A DNA stretch of 45,697 nt from a candidate division WOR-3 bacterium (GTDB lineage: Bacteria > Hydrothermota > Hydrothermia > Hydrothermales > JAJRUZ01): contig JBDRZL010000018.1 in NCBI GenBank assembly GCA_039803925.1, positions 1-45,697 on the forward strand, in the 5' to 3' direction. Positions 1 to 9,333 of this stretch are shown piece after piece. The notes beneath the pieces are model-generated. The model saw only the letters and a list, made by a program, of their open reading frames with translations. It was not told where the DNA came from and made no database searches. Within the stretch, counting starts at the first letter, position 1, and the number at the start of each line of letters is the position of its first letter. Position numbers and translations under genes: made by a program.

Positions 1-1
1 A

Positions 2-451
2 AGACTTATAAAAAAATTAAAAAAAGAAGGAATTAAAGTAAAAGAACTTACACTTCATGTAGGTCCTTTTACATTTCTTAATAATATAGAAGATGAAGAA
101 ATTATAAAGGAATTTTATGAAATTCCTGAGGAAACTTTAATGGAAATAGAAAAAACCAAAAAGAATGGTGGAAGGATTATTTCAGTGGGAACAACTGTAA
201 CAAGAGCTTTAGAAACATGGGGACTTACAGGTAAAAGAAAAGGGTATACTGATTTAATAATAAAACCTGGTTTTGAATTTAAAATTACCGATATCTTACT
301 TACAAATTTTCACCTTGAAAATCTCTCCCCTATACTTTTAACCCTTGCCTTTGTAAAGGATGAAAATTTATTAAGGGAAAGTTATAAAGAGGCTCTTAAA
401 AGAAATTACAGATTTTACAGTTTTGGTGATGCAATGCTTATAATACCTTAA
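2..451 (+). CDS. queA: S-adenosylmethionine:tRNA ribosyltransferase-isomerase, C-terminal part
   Basis: QueA transfers and isomerises the ribosyl group of S-adenosylmethionine onto 7-aminomethyl-7-deazaguanine at the tRNA wobble position to give epoxyqueuosine. The frame is open from the left edge with no start in the window, so only about the last 150 residues are present. Family-specific stretches are visible: LTLHVGPFTF, then GGRIISVGTTVTRALE, then LLTNFHLE and finally YRFYSFGDAMLI, in the order and spacing of the QueA C-terminus. The first ATG in frame (140) lies inside the conserved domain and is not the real start. The gene converges on the pgsA-like gene with a 1-nt gap and no visible terminator. 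Family assignment is secure; the missing N-terminus is only an edge effect. Confidence 0.93.
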   Translation, partial: RLIKKLKKEGIKVKELTLHVGPFTFLNNIEDEEIIKEFYEIPEETLMEIEKTKKNGGRIISVGTTVTRALETWGLTGKRKGYTDLIIKPGFEFKITDILLTNFHLENLSPILLTLAFVKDENLLRESYKEALKRNYRFYSFGDAMLIIP

Positions 452-452
452 T

Positions 453-992
453 TTACCCAGCTTTTTTTACTTTATAACTTTCCCTCCACAAGATTAAAAA
501 AATTACAAAATAAGAGGTAGAAGCCAAAACTATAAAAAAAAGGGATAAAAATACAAGATACTCTTTTAAGGGAAAATTAAGTAAATAAAAAATAAAAAGT
601 AAAGAGAGAAAAAAACCTGCCAGTTTACCAGAAATATTTGAACCAATAACTTTTCCTTTCTTCCACAATAAATAACCGAAAAATAAACTTACAAAATCTC
701 TCAAAAAAAGTATAATAACAAAAAATAAAGGTAAACCTTTAAAAAAATAAAGAGATATAGAAACTGAATTAAAAAAAATCTTATCAATCACATGGTCAAG
801 AATCTTACCCAGTTCAGAACTCTCTTTTCTTTTTCTTGCTATATAACCATCAAAAATATCAGTGATAACAGCAAGAGAAAGTAAAAATAAAACTATTTTT
901 GATTTATTTTCCTTTATAAAATATATAACAAAAAAAAGAATTGGTAATCTTGTTAAAGAAAGGATGTTCTGAATTTTAAAAAGTTCATTCAT
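453..992 (-). CDS. pgsA: CDP-alcohol phosphatidyltransferase (PgsA-like)
   Basis: A membrane enzyme that transfers a phosphatidyl group from CDP-diacylglycerol to an alcohol. The complete family signature D-x2-DG-x2-AR-x8-G-x3-D-x3-D lies at residues 45-70 (DIFDGYIAR, then GKILDHVID). Several hydrophobic segments follow, and the length of 179 residues fits PgsA. The acceptor is inferred to be glycerol-3-phosphate, giving phosphatidylglycerophosphate; another CDP-alcohol enzyme of the superfamily cannot be excluded. The start codon overlaps the recN stop as ATGA, so the gene is last in the operon M1 peptidase-nadK-recN-pgsA and is probably translationally coupled to recN. Confidence 0.85.
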   Translation of the reverse strand: MNELFKIQNILSLTRLPILFFVIYFIKENKSKIVLFLLSLAVITDIFDGYIARKRKESSELGKILDHVIDKIFFNSVSISLYFFKGLPLFFVIILFLRDFVSLFFGYLLWKKGKVIGSNISGKLAGFFLSLLFIFYLLNFPLKEYLVFLSLFFIVLASTSYFVIFLILWRESYKVKKAG

Positions 993-2635
993 TTTATACC
1001 TTCACTAAGCAATTTTTCAGCAGCATTTAAAGAAGTTTCATCAATTTCCTTACCTGCGATCATCCTTGCAATTTCTCTTTTTCTTTCTTCTATACTCTTA
1101 AGTTCCTTTACTTTAATTATAGTCTTTCCGTTTTTAACATCCTTATAAACATGAAAATGGTAATCAGAAAAAGATGCAATCTGCGGCAGATGAGTTATAC
1201 AGAAAACCTGTTTTCCTTTCGCCAAAGTTTTTAAATTTTTCCCAACAATTCTTGCAACTTCACCTCCTATACCTGTATCAACCTCATCAAAAAGAAGGAT
1301 TTTGCTACTTTCCCTTTCAGAAATTAAAGTTTTTATAGCAAGCATTATTCTTGAAAGTTCACCACCTGAGGCAACCTTTGATAGGGGAAAAGGGCTTTTA
1401 TCCTTTGAAGTTGAAATTAAAAACTCCACTTCATCTTTTCCTCTTTCGTATAAATCTCTTTCATAAAATTTTACCTCAAATTTTACATAAGGGAAACCAA
1501 GATTTAAAAGCATCTTCTCAACTTCTTTTTCAAATTCTTTTGTTTTTCTTTTTCTTTCCTTTGATAACATATTAGCCCTTTCTTCAAGATTTTTTTCCAA
1601 ATCCTTCAAATTTTTCTCCATTTCTTTTATCTTATTTTTTAAAATTTCAAAATTCTCAAGTTCTTCCTTCCATTTTTTATATAAAAATAAAAGACCTTCT
1701 TCATCTGTTCTGTGCTTTCTTTTTAAATCCTCAATTTTCTGAAGTAAATTCTCAAGTTCTAAAAGTTTTTTTTCTTCTTCTTCCTCTTCAAATCTTATCT
1801 TTACAAATTCACCGAGTGCTTCACCAAGGAGGTTATCTATTTCCTTTAAAAGTTCAAATCCCCTTTTACCTATTTCTTTAAAGAGATTTTCATTTTTTAA
1901 TATCCTTCCAATCTTGTTTATAACCGAGTCCTCTCCTTCACCTAATTCGTATAAAATTTCATTTATTTTTTCATTAAGCTCTTTCCTTTCATTCAATTTT
2001 CTGTATTTATCAAAAATTTCACTTACATTAATATTTTCAATATCTATTTCTTTCATTTCTTTTATTGAATGTTCCATAAAATCTTTCATTGTTAATATTC
2101 TCTCATAATCCCTTTGAAGTTCATTATATTCTTTTAAACTTTTTTTATAAGAATTAAAAAGTTTTTCAAATTTTTCACTTTCTTCTGTTAAAAAGGAGTA
2201 TCTATCAATTATATCAAGGTAATTTCTTTTATTAAGAAAGTAAAACTGAGAACTCTGTCCATGAATTTCAATTATTTTATCAAATATCTCCTTCAATATA
2301 GATAGAGATACAGGAACTCCATTAACTCTTATTTTAGAAACTTTCTCTGCAGGATAAAGTATTCTTTGAACAGATATTTCTTCTTCAACAGGAATTTCAT
2401 ATTTATCAAAAATTTCCTTATCAGGTTCAAATTTAAAAATACCCTCAACATAAACTTCTTTCAAACCCTCAAATATGCTCCAGTCCACTCTTTCACCTTT
2501 TAAAAGCAAAAGGGATTCAAGAATCATTGATTTTCCAGCACCTGTTTCTCCTGTGAAACATATAAATCCCTCCTTGAAGGAAAGCTCTATTTCCTTTATT
2601 AATATGTAATTTTTAAGATGAAGGTATAATAGCAT
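989..2635 (-). CDS. recN: DNA repair protein RecN (SMC-like ATPase)
   Basis: RecN is a cytoplasmic SMC-like ATPase recruited to double-strand breaks for recombinational repair. The 548-residue length is normal. Walker A GETGAGKS lies at about residues 30-37. A long central coiled coil rich in Glu and Lys spans roughly residues 150-380. The ABC signature SGGELSR is near residue 422, followed by Walker B ILLFDEVDTGIGG. The N-terminus (hydrophobic strand, then Walker A about 30 residues in) supports the ATG chosen. It follows nadK by 1 nt, an arrangement common in many bacteria. Confidence 0.95.
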   Translation of the reverse strand: MLLYLHLKNYILIKEIELSFKEGFICFTGETGAGKSMILESLLLLKGERVDWSIFEGLKEVYVEGIFKFEPDKEIFDKYEIPVEEEISVQRILYPAEKVSKIRVNGVPVSLSILKEIFDKIIEIHGQSSQFYFLNKRNYLDIIDRYSFLTEESEKFEKLFNSYKKSLKEYNELQRDYERILTMKDFMEHSIKEMKEIDIENINVSEIFDKYRKLNERKELNEKINEILYELGEGEDSVINKIGRILKNENLFKEIGKRGFELLKEIDNLLGEALGEFVKIRFEEEEEEKKLLELENLLQKIEDLKRKHRTDEEGLLFLYKKWKEELENFEILKNKIKEMEKNLKDLEKNLEERANMLSKERKRKTKEFEKEVEKMLLNLGFPYVKFEVKFYERDLYERGKDEVEFLISTSKDKSPFPLSKVASGGELSRIMLAIKTLISERESSKILLFDEVDTGIGGEVARIVGKNLKTLAKGKQVFCITHLPQIASFSDYHFHVYKDVKNGKTIIKVKELKSIEERKREIARMIAGKEIDETSLNAAEKLLSEGIK

Positions 2636-2636
2636 G

Positions 2637-3443
2637 TTAAAAATTAAACTTTTCCTTTAATCTTTTATATATACTTTTTCCCCTATCTTTAAAACTTATA
2701 AACTTTATTTTAATTTCATTACTTGAGATTAAAATTTTTTTGTTAAGCGGTAATTCAAACTCCATCTGTCCATCAACCCATAATTTGGGAATGTTAGTTT
2801 TTCCCTTTGGAATAATATAAACCTTCTTACCAGAAGGAACAACAATTGGTCTTGCGTTTACATTAAAAGGGGCAATAACATTTATACAGAAACCTTTAAG
2901 ATCATAGTAAAGAATTGGACCATTAAGAGCAAGATTATAGGCAGTTGAACCTGTTGGGGTACATATTAAAACCCCATCAGCAGAATAGAAGAACTTAACA
3001 TTTTCAATCAAAAGATCAAATTCCATAATTCTTCCTGATGGCTCATTTCTAATTAAAAGGTCATTGAGTGCAAAACATTTTTTGTTATCCCATTCTATAA
3101 AAACTGTTTCTCTCTCAAGAATAGAAAAATCATTTTTTATAATTTTTTCAAGATAACTTTCAATCTTATCCTTATTTACATCACATAAAAAACCAACTTT
3201 TCCCATATGAACACCAAGAAAAATAGAATCAGGGAAATAGTGAACTGCCTTTAAAAGTGTTCCATCACCACCAAGAGTTATAACAATATCAAAATCTCTT
3301 TTTTTTAATTTCTCAGGCTCAGAAGTAAGTTCTAATTCTATTTTTTTTTCCTTAAAAAAATTTTCAATTTTTTTTATGATAGAATTAACATTTTCTTTTT
3401 TAGGGTTGTAAACAATAATAGGTCTTTTTATTTTAAATTCCAT
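2637..3443 (-). CDS. nadK: NAD kinase
   Basis: Phosphorylates NAD+ to NADP+ in the cytoplasm. The diagnostic GGDGT motif lies at about residues 58-62 (VITLGGDGTLLKAV). The second conserved patch ALNDLLIRNE and the glycine-rich stretch TPTGSTAYNLALNGP follow in the family order. At 268 residues it is the usual bacterial size without extra domains. The start overlaps the 3' end of the aminopeptidase gene by 16 bp, and recN follows 1 nt after the stop, so the genes are almost certainly one transcript. The phosphate donor (ATP or polyphosphate) cannot be read from the sequence. Confidence 0.94.
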   Translation of the reverse strand: MEFKIKRPIIVYNPKKENVNSIIKKIENFFKEKKIELELTSEPEKLKKRDFDIVITLGGDGTLLKAVHYFPDSIFLGVHMGKVGFLCDVNKDKIESYLEKIIKNDFSILERETVFIEWDNKKCFALNDLLIRNEPSGRIMEFDLLIENVKFFYSADGVLICTPTGSTAYNLALNGPILYYDLKGFCINVIAPFNVNARPIVVPSGKKVYIIPKGKTNIPKLWVDGQMEFELPLNKKILISSNEIKIKFISFKDRGKSIYKRLKEKFNF

Positions 3444-5269
3444 AATTTAAACTTATAAACTCTTTCCCCTTTATTAATAAGAACAAAGTAATTACCAGAT
3501 TTATTAAACTTAAAACTAAAAACATTATTTAATTCTTTTTTAAAAACTTCTCTACCCTCAGAAGAAAAAACTTTTATTACATAATCTCCTTTTAAAGGCA
3601 AAGTGAAATATTCTTTATTAAAGTAAATCTTTATTTTTTCCTTACTTTCATTTTTAACATAACCTTCTTCAAACCCTACATAGGTTTTTTCCATAAGAAT
3701 ATGTCTCCTTGGATCAATTAGAATAGAAGCTGGAGTAAATCCTAAATAAATTTTAAAAATCTGATTCTGAAGGGAATCTTTAACTCTAACAAAAATTGTA
3801 TCACCTATACTCCTAAGAAAACCAATTTCAAGAGGAAAATTAAAAATACTTGTATTATAAGTCTGTGTATCCTGGGTTTGCTTAATATTTATAAAATATG
3901 TATCAGAAATTACATCGTAACTCCATTTTATTATAGGATGACCAACCTTATAAACCCATTGGTCAAAAAACTTATAAAGATTAAATCCAGTCCTTGCTTC
4001 AAGAAAAAGTCTTAAATCTTCTGTTGAGGCATTTTTATATTTAAAATTTAAATGATAATCCCTTAAAGCATTAAAAAATAATGTATCATCATTTATAAGA
4101 AATCTCAACATATGTAAAACACAGGCTCCCTTATCATAAGTAATAACAGAAAAAAGGTAAAGAGGGTTATATATAGGAGAAATCCATTCAAGAGAACTGT
4201 TTATAACATTTTGTTGAAAGTAATGAATATAACTAAGATAAGAGGAATATCCATAATTATATTCATTCCATAAGGCTTCACAGTATGAAGCAAAACCTTC
4301 ATTTAACCATATATCAGCCCATTCCTTCAATGTAACAGAATTTCCAAACCAGTGATGGGACATTTCGTGAAGATGCACCATTTCAGAAAAATAACCGGGG
4401 TATCTTACATAATAATCATCTACAAAAACAATAGTATTGTGTTCCATTGCACCAAAATAATAAGCATTTACTTCAGCATTTCCGTATTTCTCACTTTTAA
4501 AAGGGTACTCACCAAATTTATTTGAAAGGAAAGTTAGCATCTGGGGTAGTTTCTGAAAGGATATTATTCCAGAGGTAGTATCAGAGGGATAAACAAAATT
4601 CATTATAGGCATAGAATTCCATGAATCATATAATATTTTATAAGGGTAAATTGCAAGAGCCATTAAGTATGTAGGAATATCATAATTAGTTTTCCAGTGA
4701 TATATTTTTGTATTACCGATCTGTTTTACTGAATCAAGGAGACCATTTGAAGCTACAACAAAAGTATCAAGAACTTGAATATGGAAAGAAATCTTAGCCT
4801 TTTCAGAAGGTTCATCAAAACAGGGAAACCAGTTCCTTGATCCATTAGGTTCGGTAAAACTATAAGCCTGATGAATTGAAGGAATAAAAATAAAACCAAC
4901 TCCTCCCTGTCTGGAAGGTTGTCCGTGATAAAATATGGAAACACTATCTATAAAACCTGAATCAACTGGATTTAAAAGTTTTATGCTCAATATTCCAGTA
5001 TTTAAATGGGAAAAATAAGATGAATTTGAAATACTATCCACTTTAAGTTGAGGATGAAGATGCAAGAAAATGCTGTCAAGTCCATTTTTTTTACTCATAA
5101 ATTTTAAAGTATTTTTACCTCCTAAGGTCTCAGCATAAACATCAACCCATAAGAAAAGATTATAGGAAAGCACATCAAAAGAATGCGGGGTTGATAGCAA
5201 ATCACCTTTTAAATAATAGTTCTCTTTAAGGGGTGTCTCAAAAATTAAAAAGATTAAATATAAAATCAT
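3428..5269 (-). CDS. Secreted M1-family zinc aminopeptidase with C-terminal sorting-type domain
   Basis: A gluzincin exopeptidase predicted to act outside the cytoplasm. The zinc site HEMSHHW-x14-NEGFAS, which is HExxH with the third ligand Glu 18 residues later, is at about residues 301-324. The exopeptidase motif GAMEN appears as GAMEH near residue 272, an unusual last residue. The N-terminus (MILYLIFLIF) is a very short hydrophobic signal. The last ~75 residues (VIKVFSSEGREVF, then SGNYFVLI) have the two-strand pattern of T9SS type A sorting domains. It is first in the minus-strand operon with nadK, recN and pgsA. A -10-like TAAAAT ends 5 nt before the ATG and there is no Shine-Dalgarno sequence, so translation may be leaderless. 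Confidence 0.88.
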   Translation of the reverse strand: MILYLIFLIFETPLKENYYLKGDLLSTPHSFDVLSYNLFLWVDVYAETLGGKNTLKFMSKKNGLDSIFLHLHPQLKVDSISNSSYFSHLNTGILSIKLLNPVDSGFIDSVSIFYHGQPSRQGGVGFIFIPSIHQAYSFTEPNGSRNWFPCFDEPSEKAKISFHIQVLDTFVVASNGLLDSVKQIGNTKIYHWKTNYDIPTYLMALAIYPYKILYDSWNSMPIMNFVYPSDTTSGIISFQKLPQMLTFLSNKFGEYPFKSEKYGNAEVNAYYFGAMEHNTIVFVDDYYVRYPGYFSEMVHLHEMSHHWFGNSVTLKEWADIWLNEGFASYCEALWNEYNYGYSSYLSYIHYFQQNVINSSLEWISPIYNPLYLFSVITYDKGACVLHMLRFLINDDTLFFNALRDYHLNFKYKNASTEDLRLFLEARTGFNLYKFFDQWVYKVGHPIIKWSYDVISDTYFINIKQTQDTQTYNTSIFNFPLEIGFLRSIGDTIFVRVKDSLQNQIFKIYLGFTPASILIDPRRHILMEKTYVGFEEGYVKNESKEKIKIYFNKEYFTLPLKGDYVIKVFSSEGREVFKKELNNVFSFKFNKSGNYFVLINKGERVYKFKLWNLK

Positions 5270-5274
5270 AATAG

Positions 5275-5345
5275 ATTTTACCTTATATGTAATTTACCTT
5301 GCAAATTAAAAATTTCAAAGTTATTTATTTTAGAAATAAAGGAGG
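5275..5345. promoter_or_regulatory. Divergent promoter region between the aminopeptidase operon and clpC
   Basis: The palindromic hexamer TTGCAA (5299-5304) can serve as -35 in both directions. On the minus strand it is followed after 18 nt by TAAAAT (5275-5280) and after 5 more nt by the aminopeptidase ATG. On the plus strand TATTTA (5322-5327) lies 17 nt away but is a weak -10. A perfect AT-only hairpin, TTATTT-tag-AAATAA (5325-5339), sits directly before a strong Shine-Dalgarno AGGAGG (5340-5345), 8 nt before the clpC ATG. No CIRCE-type operator is present. The assignment rests on sequence resemblance only. Confidence 0.4.
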
Positions 5346-5353
5346 AAAGGGAA

Positions 5354-7753
5354 ATGAGAATTGAAAAATTTACTGATAACGCAAAAGAAGCCATTTATAA
5401 AGCACAGAATATTCTAATTGACTTAAAACACACTCAACTGGATGTAGAACATCTATTTTTAGGTCTTTTAGATACAGAAAACTCACCTGTTTCTGAAATT
5501 TTAAGCAAATATGGAGTATCACCACAGATCATCAGGGAAAGACTTAAAAGAAGCCTTGAAAAAATACCTCAGATAGAATTCGGTTCTTATCCTGCTAATC
5601 AGATTTATATAACTCCAAGACTCAATGATGTTTTCAAAATTGCTGAAGAAGAAGCAAAAAGAATGGGAGATGAATATATTGCCTCAGAACACCTTTTCCT
5701 TGGAATTGTTGAAAAGAAAGATGGAGAAGCAGGAAAAATTTTAAGAGACTATCATATTGATAAAGAAAAAGTTTATAAGGCAATTTACGAAATAAGAGGT
5801 TCTCAAAGGGTTTTAGACCCTCAGGCAGAAACCAAATACAAGGCACTTGAGAGGTTTACAATAGATCTTACAAATCTTGCAAAATCTGGTAAACTTGACC
5901 CTGTAATAGGTAGGGACGAGGAAATTGAAAAAGTTATAATGGTTCTTTTAAGAAAATCAAAAAATAATCCTGTTTTAATAGGAGAACCCGGAGTCGGAAA
6001 AACCGCAATAGTTAATGGCCTTGCACACAGAATTGTGAAAAAAGAAGTTCCTGATCCCTTAAAGGAAAAGAAAATACTTCTCCTTGATATGGGCGCACTT
6101 CTTGCTGGAACAAAATTTAGAGGTGAATTTGAAGAAAGACTTAAAGCAGTGATAGACGAAGTTAAAAAGAGAAAAGGAGAAATAATTTTATTTATTGATG
6201 AAATACACACAATCGTTGGAGCAGGTGCTGCTGAAGGTGCAATAGATGCAGCTAATCTTTTAAAACCGTCTCTTGCTTCAGGAGAGTTAAGAGTTATAGG
6301 AGCAACAACCCTTGATGAATATAGAGAACACATAGAAAAGGATGGAGCTCTTGAAAGAAGATTTCAACCAATTTATGTAAATGAACCCAGTATAGAAGAA
6401 ACTATAGAGATACTTAAAGGTTTAAAAAATAGGTACGAGGAACATCACAAGGTGAAAATTCTTGATGATGCAATAGAGGCTTCTGCTAAGCTATCTGCAA
6501 GATACATTCAGGGAAGAAAATTACCTGATAAGGCAATAGATTTACTTGATGAAGCCTGTGCTTATGTAAGAATGAAGCTCTCTGAAATGCCTGAAGATTT
6601 AAAATCCTTGAAAGAGGAAATTGAAAAACTGGAGGAAGAAGGGGAAACTTCAGCAAGGTATGGTGATTACGAAAAGGCTAAAATAATAAAGGAAAAACTG
6701 GAAAATTATCAAAAAATTTATGAAGAAAAGAAAAAAGAATGGGAAAAGCAAACAAAGTTTGATGATAAAGTTGATAAAAATGATATAGCCAAAATTGTAG
6801 AAAAAATAACTGGTATCCCAGCTTCAGAACTTGTTGAGGAAGAGATAAAAAAACTTTTGAAGATTGAAGAGGAGCTTTTAAACAGAGTGATAGGTCAATA
6901 TGAAGCTGTTAAAGCAGTTTCTGAGGCTATTAAAAGAAATAGAGCTCTACTTTCAAATAAGTCAAAACCTATAGGAGTATTTTTATTTTTAGGTCCAACA
7001 GGTGTTGGTAAAACACATCTTGCACGGGAGTTAGCAAGATTTTTATTTAAAGATCCTGATGCACTTTTAAGAATTGATATGTCTGAGTATATGGAAAAAC
7101 ACTCAGTATCAAAACTCATTGGTGCTCCTCCAGGATATGTAGGTTATGAAAAAGGAGGACTTTTAACTGAGTCAGTAAGGAGAAGACCTTATCAAGTTAT
7201 ACTTCTTGATGAGATAGAAAAAGCAGATCTTGAAGTTTTAAACATATTATTACAGGTTTTTGATGCAGGAAGGTTAACAGATTCTCATGGAAGAACTGTT
7301 GATTTTAAGAATACTATTTTTATAATGACAAGTAACTTAGGTTCTGATATTCTTCTTGAAGATGAAATAGATTTTGAGAGTAAAAAATTAAGAGTTTCAA
7401 ATCTTTTAAAAAGGACTTTGCCTCCTGAATTTATAAACAGAATTGATGAAATTGTTGTTTTTAAACCACTTTCAAAGGAAGATTTAAAGAAAATACTTGA
7501 TCTTGAAATAGAACCCTTAAAGGATTCTTTAAAGGAAAAAGGAATAGAAATAATTTTTGAAGAATCTGCAAAGGAATTTTTAATTTCCATAGGGTATGAT
7601 CCTTTATTTGGGGCAAGACCTTTAAAAAGGATAATCTCAAAATATGTAGAAAACGAAATAGCAAAAATGATTATAGAAGGGAAAATAAGTAGGAAAAATA
7701 AAATAAAAATAAAAGGTAATAAGGAAAAGTTAGAATTGGAAGTAATTTCTTAA
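5354..7753 (+). CDS. clpC: ATP-dependent Clp protease ATP-binding subunit ClpC
   Basis: A Hsp100 AAA+ unfoldase that feeds substrates to ClpP and takes part in protein quality control. Two Clp_N repeats cover residues 1-145. The first AAA+ module has Walker A GEPGVGKT near residue 210 and Walker B ILFIDEIH. The linker is short and contains a UVR-like stretch (ARYGDYEKAKIIKEKL), which identifies ClpC rather than ClpB with its long middle domain. The second module has GPTGVGKT near residue 547, then APPGYVGYE and the ClpB-type C-terminal D2 domain. At 799 residues it is slightly shorter than typical ClpC. A strong AGGAGG ribosome-binding site 8 nt upstream fixes the start. The gene appears monocistronic or co-transcribed with the FG-GAP gene 17 nt downstream. 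Confidence 0.94.
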   Translation: MRIEKFTDNAKEAIYKAQNILIDLKHTQLDVEHLFLGLLDTENSPVSEILSKYGVSPQIIRERLKRSLEKIPQIEFGSYPANQIYITPRLNDVFKIAEEEAKRMGDEYIASEHLFLGIVEKKDGEAGKILRDYHIDKEKVYKAIYEIRGSQRVLDPQAETKYKALERFTIDLTNLAKSGKLDPVIGRDEEIEKVIMVLLRKSKNNPVLIGEPGVGKTAIVNGLAHRIVKKEVPDPLKEKKILLLDMGALLAGTKFRGEFEERLKAVIDEVKKRKGEIILFIDEIHTIVGAGAAEGAIDAANLLKPSLASGELRVIGATTLDEYREHIEKDGALERRFQPIYVNEPSIEETIEILKGLKNRYEEHHKVKILDDAIEASAKLSARYIQGRKLPDKAIDLLDEACAYVRMKLSEMPEDLKSLKEEIEKLEEEGETSARYGDYEKAKIIKEKLENYQKIYEEKKKEWEKQTKFDDKVDKNDIAKIVEKITGIPASELVEEEIKKLLKIEEELLNRVIGQYEAVKAVSEAIKRNRALLSNKSKPIGVFLFLGPTGVGKTHLARELARFLFKDPDALLRIDMSEYMEKHSVSKLIGAPPGYVGYEKGGLLTESVRRRPYQVILLDEIEKADLEVLNILLQVFDAGRLTDSHGRTVDFKNTIFIMTSNLGSDILLEDEIDFESKKLRVSNLLKRTLPPEFINRIDEIVVFKPLSKEDLKKILDLEIEPLKDSLKEKGIEIIFEESAKEFLISIGYDPLFGARPLKRIISKYVENEIAKMIIEGKISRKNKIKIKGNKEKLELEVIS

Positions 7754-7759
7754 TATTGT

Positions 7760-7773
7760 TATAATTTATCATG
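7760..7773 (+). promoter_or_regulatory. Leaderless-type promoter of the FG-GAP protein gene
   Basis: TATAAT (7760-7765) is followed by only 5 nt (TTATC) before the ATG at 7771. TTGGAA lies 18 nt upstream of the -10, inside the end of clpC. There is no Shine-Dalgarno sequence. Transcription starting the usual 6-7 nt after the -10 would begin at or next to the start codon. Confidence 0.5.
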
Positions 7774-9327
7774 GTTAAAATTTACTTAATTTTATTTCTA
7801 ATACCCTATGGAAATTCACCAAACTGGGAAGGAGGTTCTGGATATTATTCAACTGGTGGAGGATTTGCTGACATAAATAAAGATTCTTACCTTGATTTCA
7901 TAGTTTCAAATGGAAACGATATGCAAAGGCAAAAGAATACAATTTTTTTTAACATAAATGGTGCAGTTGAAATAAATCCCTCTTGGTTTTCCCTTGATGC
8001 AGAATATTCAGGACATCTTTCAATAAATGATTTCGATAATGATGGATATATTGACTTTGCCGTGAGTAACTACTTAGGTCCACAAGGATTTAGTTCACCC
8101 GGAAATGTTGTTATATATAAAAATTTAAATGGAACTGTTAATCCTTCTCCCTTCTGGAAATCAAAAGATAGTACTTACTCCTTTTCCTGCGATTTTGGAG
8201 ATGTAGATGGAGATGGATATGCAGAAATTGCAATTGCTGGGGGAGAAAGATATACAGGTATAAAGGAATATATAAAAATTTATAAAAACAATTATGGAGT
8301 TATTGATACTTTGCCATATTATAACTCCCATTATAAATATTATGCCTATGATGTTCTGTTTTATGATATAAATAAAGATAACTGGCTTGATTTAATTGTT
8401 GCCTGCGATGGTGAACCAAATTTAATCTTCTTTAATCATTATGGTAAACTTGATACAATCCCAACCTGGAATTCTGTTGATTCAGATGGTTCACTTCAAG
8501 TTGATGCTGGTGATATTGATAACAATGGTTTCCCAGATTTAATATTTGCTAATAATGGACAATTGTACCCCTACTTAAGCAATTTAAAAATTTATTTAAA
8601 TCTAAATGGGGTCCCCAATACAAGTCCTGATTATATCCTTGATAATACAAAAAACTATTACTCAACAGTTTCTCTATGTGACATCGATTACGATGGAGAT
8701 TTAGATATAGGTGCTGGGGGATGGTGGGAACCTTTGGTGATTTTTGAAAATTTCGGAAATTTTTTCCATAACACTCCTGATTGGCAATGGTCACCATCTA
8801 ATCCTTATGATCTTGTTTGTGAAAAGTTAACATTCACGGAAATTGATAACAGCTGGGTATCAAAAGAAGATACTTTTATAAGGATACAAAATATGCCAAT
8901 TTATACTTTTAAGTTCAAAAATTTATGTGAAATTGAAAATGTTATTAAAATAGATTCAGGAATTAATTCAATAATTCCAATAAATTTTTACACATATTCT
9001 CTTGAATCAGGCTGGATATCCATAAATAAAAATATATCACAGAATAGGGATACATTTTTAATCAGATATAAAATTCCATTAAATTATGATATAAGTATAA
9101 CAAACTGGGAGAACAGAAGAGGGAATTTTTATTTTCTCTCAAACTTTGTGAATATAAGCGAAAAAGTAAAATTCGAAAAATCTAAAAATAAAAAAAGTAT
9201 TTTTGTTTATAAGGAATTTAAAGGAGAATTTTACGATTTATCCGGAAGGAAAAATAAAATTTTAAAAAACGAAATTGGTTTTATAAAGGAAAAAGGAAAG
9301 GTAACAAAAGTTATAGCATTTAATTAG
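7771..9327 (+). CDS. Secreted FG-GAP/VCBS repeat protein
   Basis: A 518-residue exported protein of unknown partner. After a short hydrophobic signal (MVKIYLILFLIPYG) come six calcium-binding FG-GAP/VCBS repeats at about residues 34, 87, 143, 199, 248 and 304, for example DFDNDGYIDFAV, DVDGDGYAEIAI and DIDYDGDLDIGA. These fold as a beta-propeller related to integrin alpha domains and usually mediate adhesion or carbohydrate binding. The last ~60 residues, around YDLSGRKNK, resemble a degenerate T9SS-type sorting domain, matching the aminopeptidase and the 929-residue protein in this window. Cell-surface localisation is inferred. The gene ends 6 bp from the convergent gene on the other strand. 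Confidence 0.85.
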   Translation: MVKIYLILFLIPYGNSPNWEGGSGYYSTGGGFADINKDSYLDFIVSNGNDMQRQKNTIFFNINGAVEINPSWFSLDAEYSGHLSINDFDNDGYIDFAVSNYLGPQGFSSPGNVVIYKNLNGTVNPSPFWKSKDSTYSFSCDFGDVDGDGYAEIAIAGGERYTGIKEYIKIYKNNYGVIDTLPYYNSHYKYYAYDVLFYDINKDNWLDLIVACDGEPNLIFFNHYGKLDTIPTWNSVDSDGSLQVDAGDIDNNGFPDLIFANNGQLYPYLSNLKIYLNLNGVPNTSPDYILDNTKNYYSTVSLCDIDYDGDLDIGAGGWWEPLVIFENFGNFFHNTPDWQWSPSNPYDLVCEKLTFTEIDNSWVSKEDTFIRIQNMPIYTFKFKNLCEIENVIKIDSGINSIIPINFYTYSLESGWISINKNISQNRDTFLIRYKIPLNYDISITNWENRRGNFYFLSNFVNISEKVKFEKSKNKKSIFVYKEFKGEFYDLSGRKNKILKNEIGFIKEKGKVTKVIAFN

Positions 9328-9333
9328 AAAACA

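Noticed and set aside
5821-6333. A 170-residue minus-strand reading frame inside clpC
   Set aside because: It mirrors the clpC coding strand, has Ser/Pro/Ile-rich composition typical of antisense shadows, and clpC is certain here.
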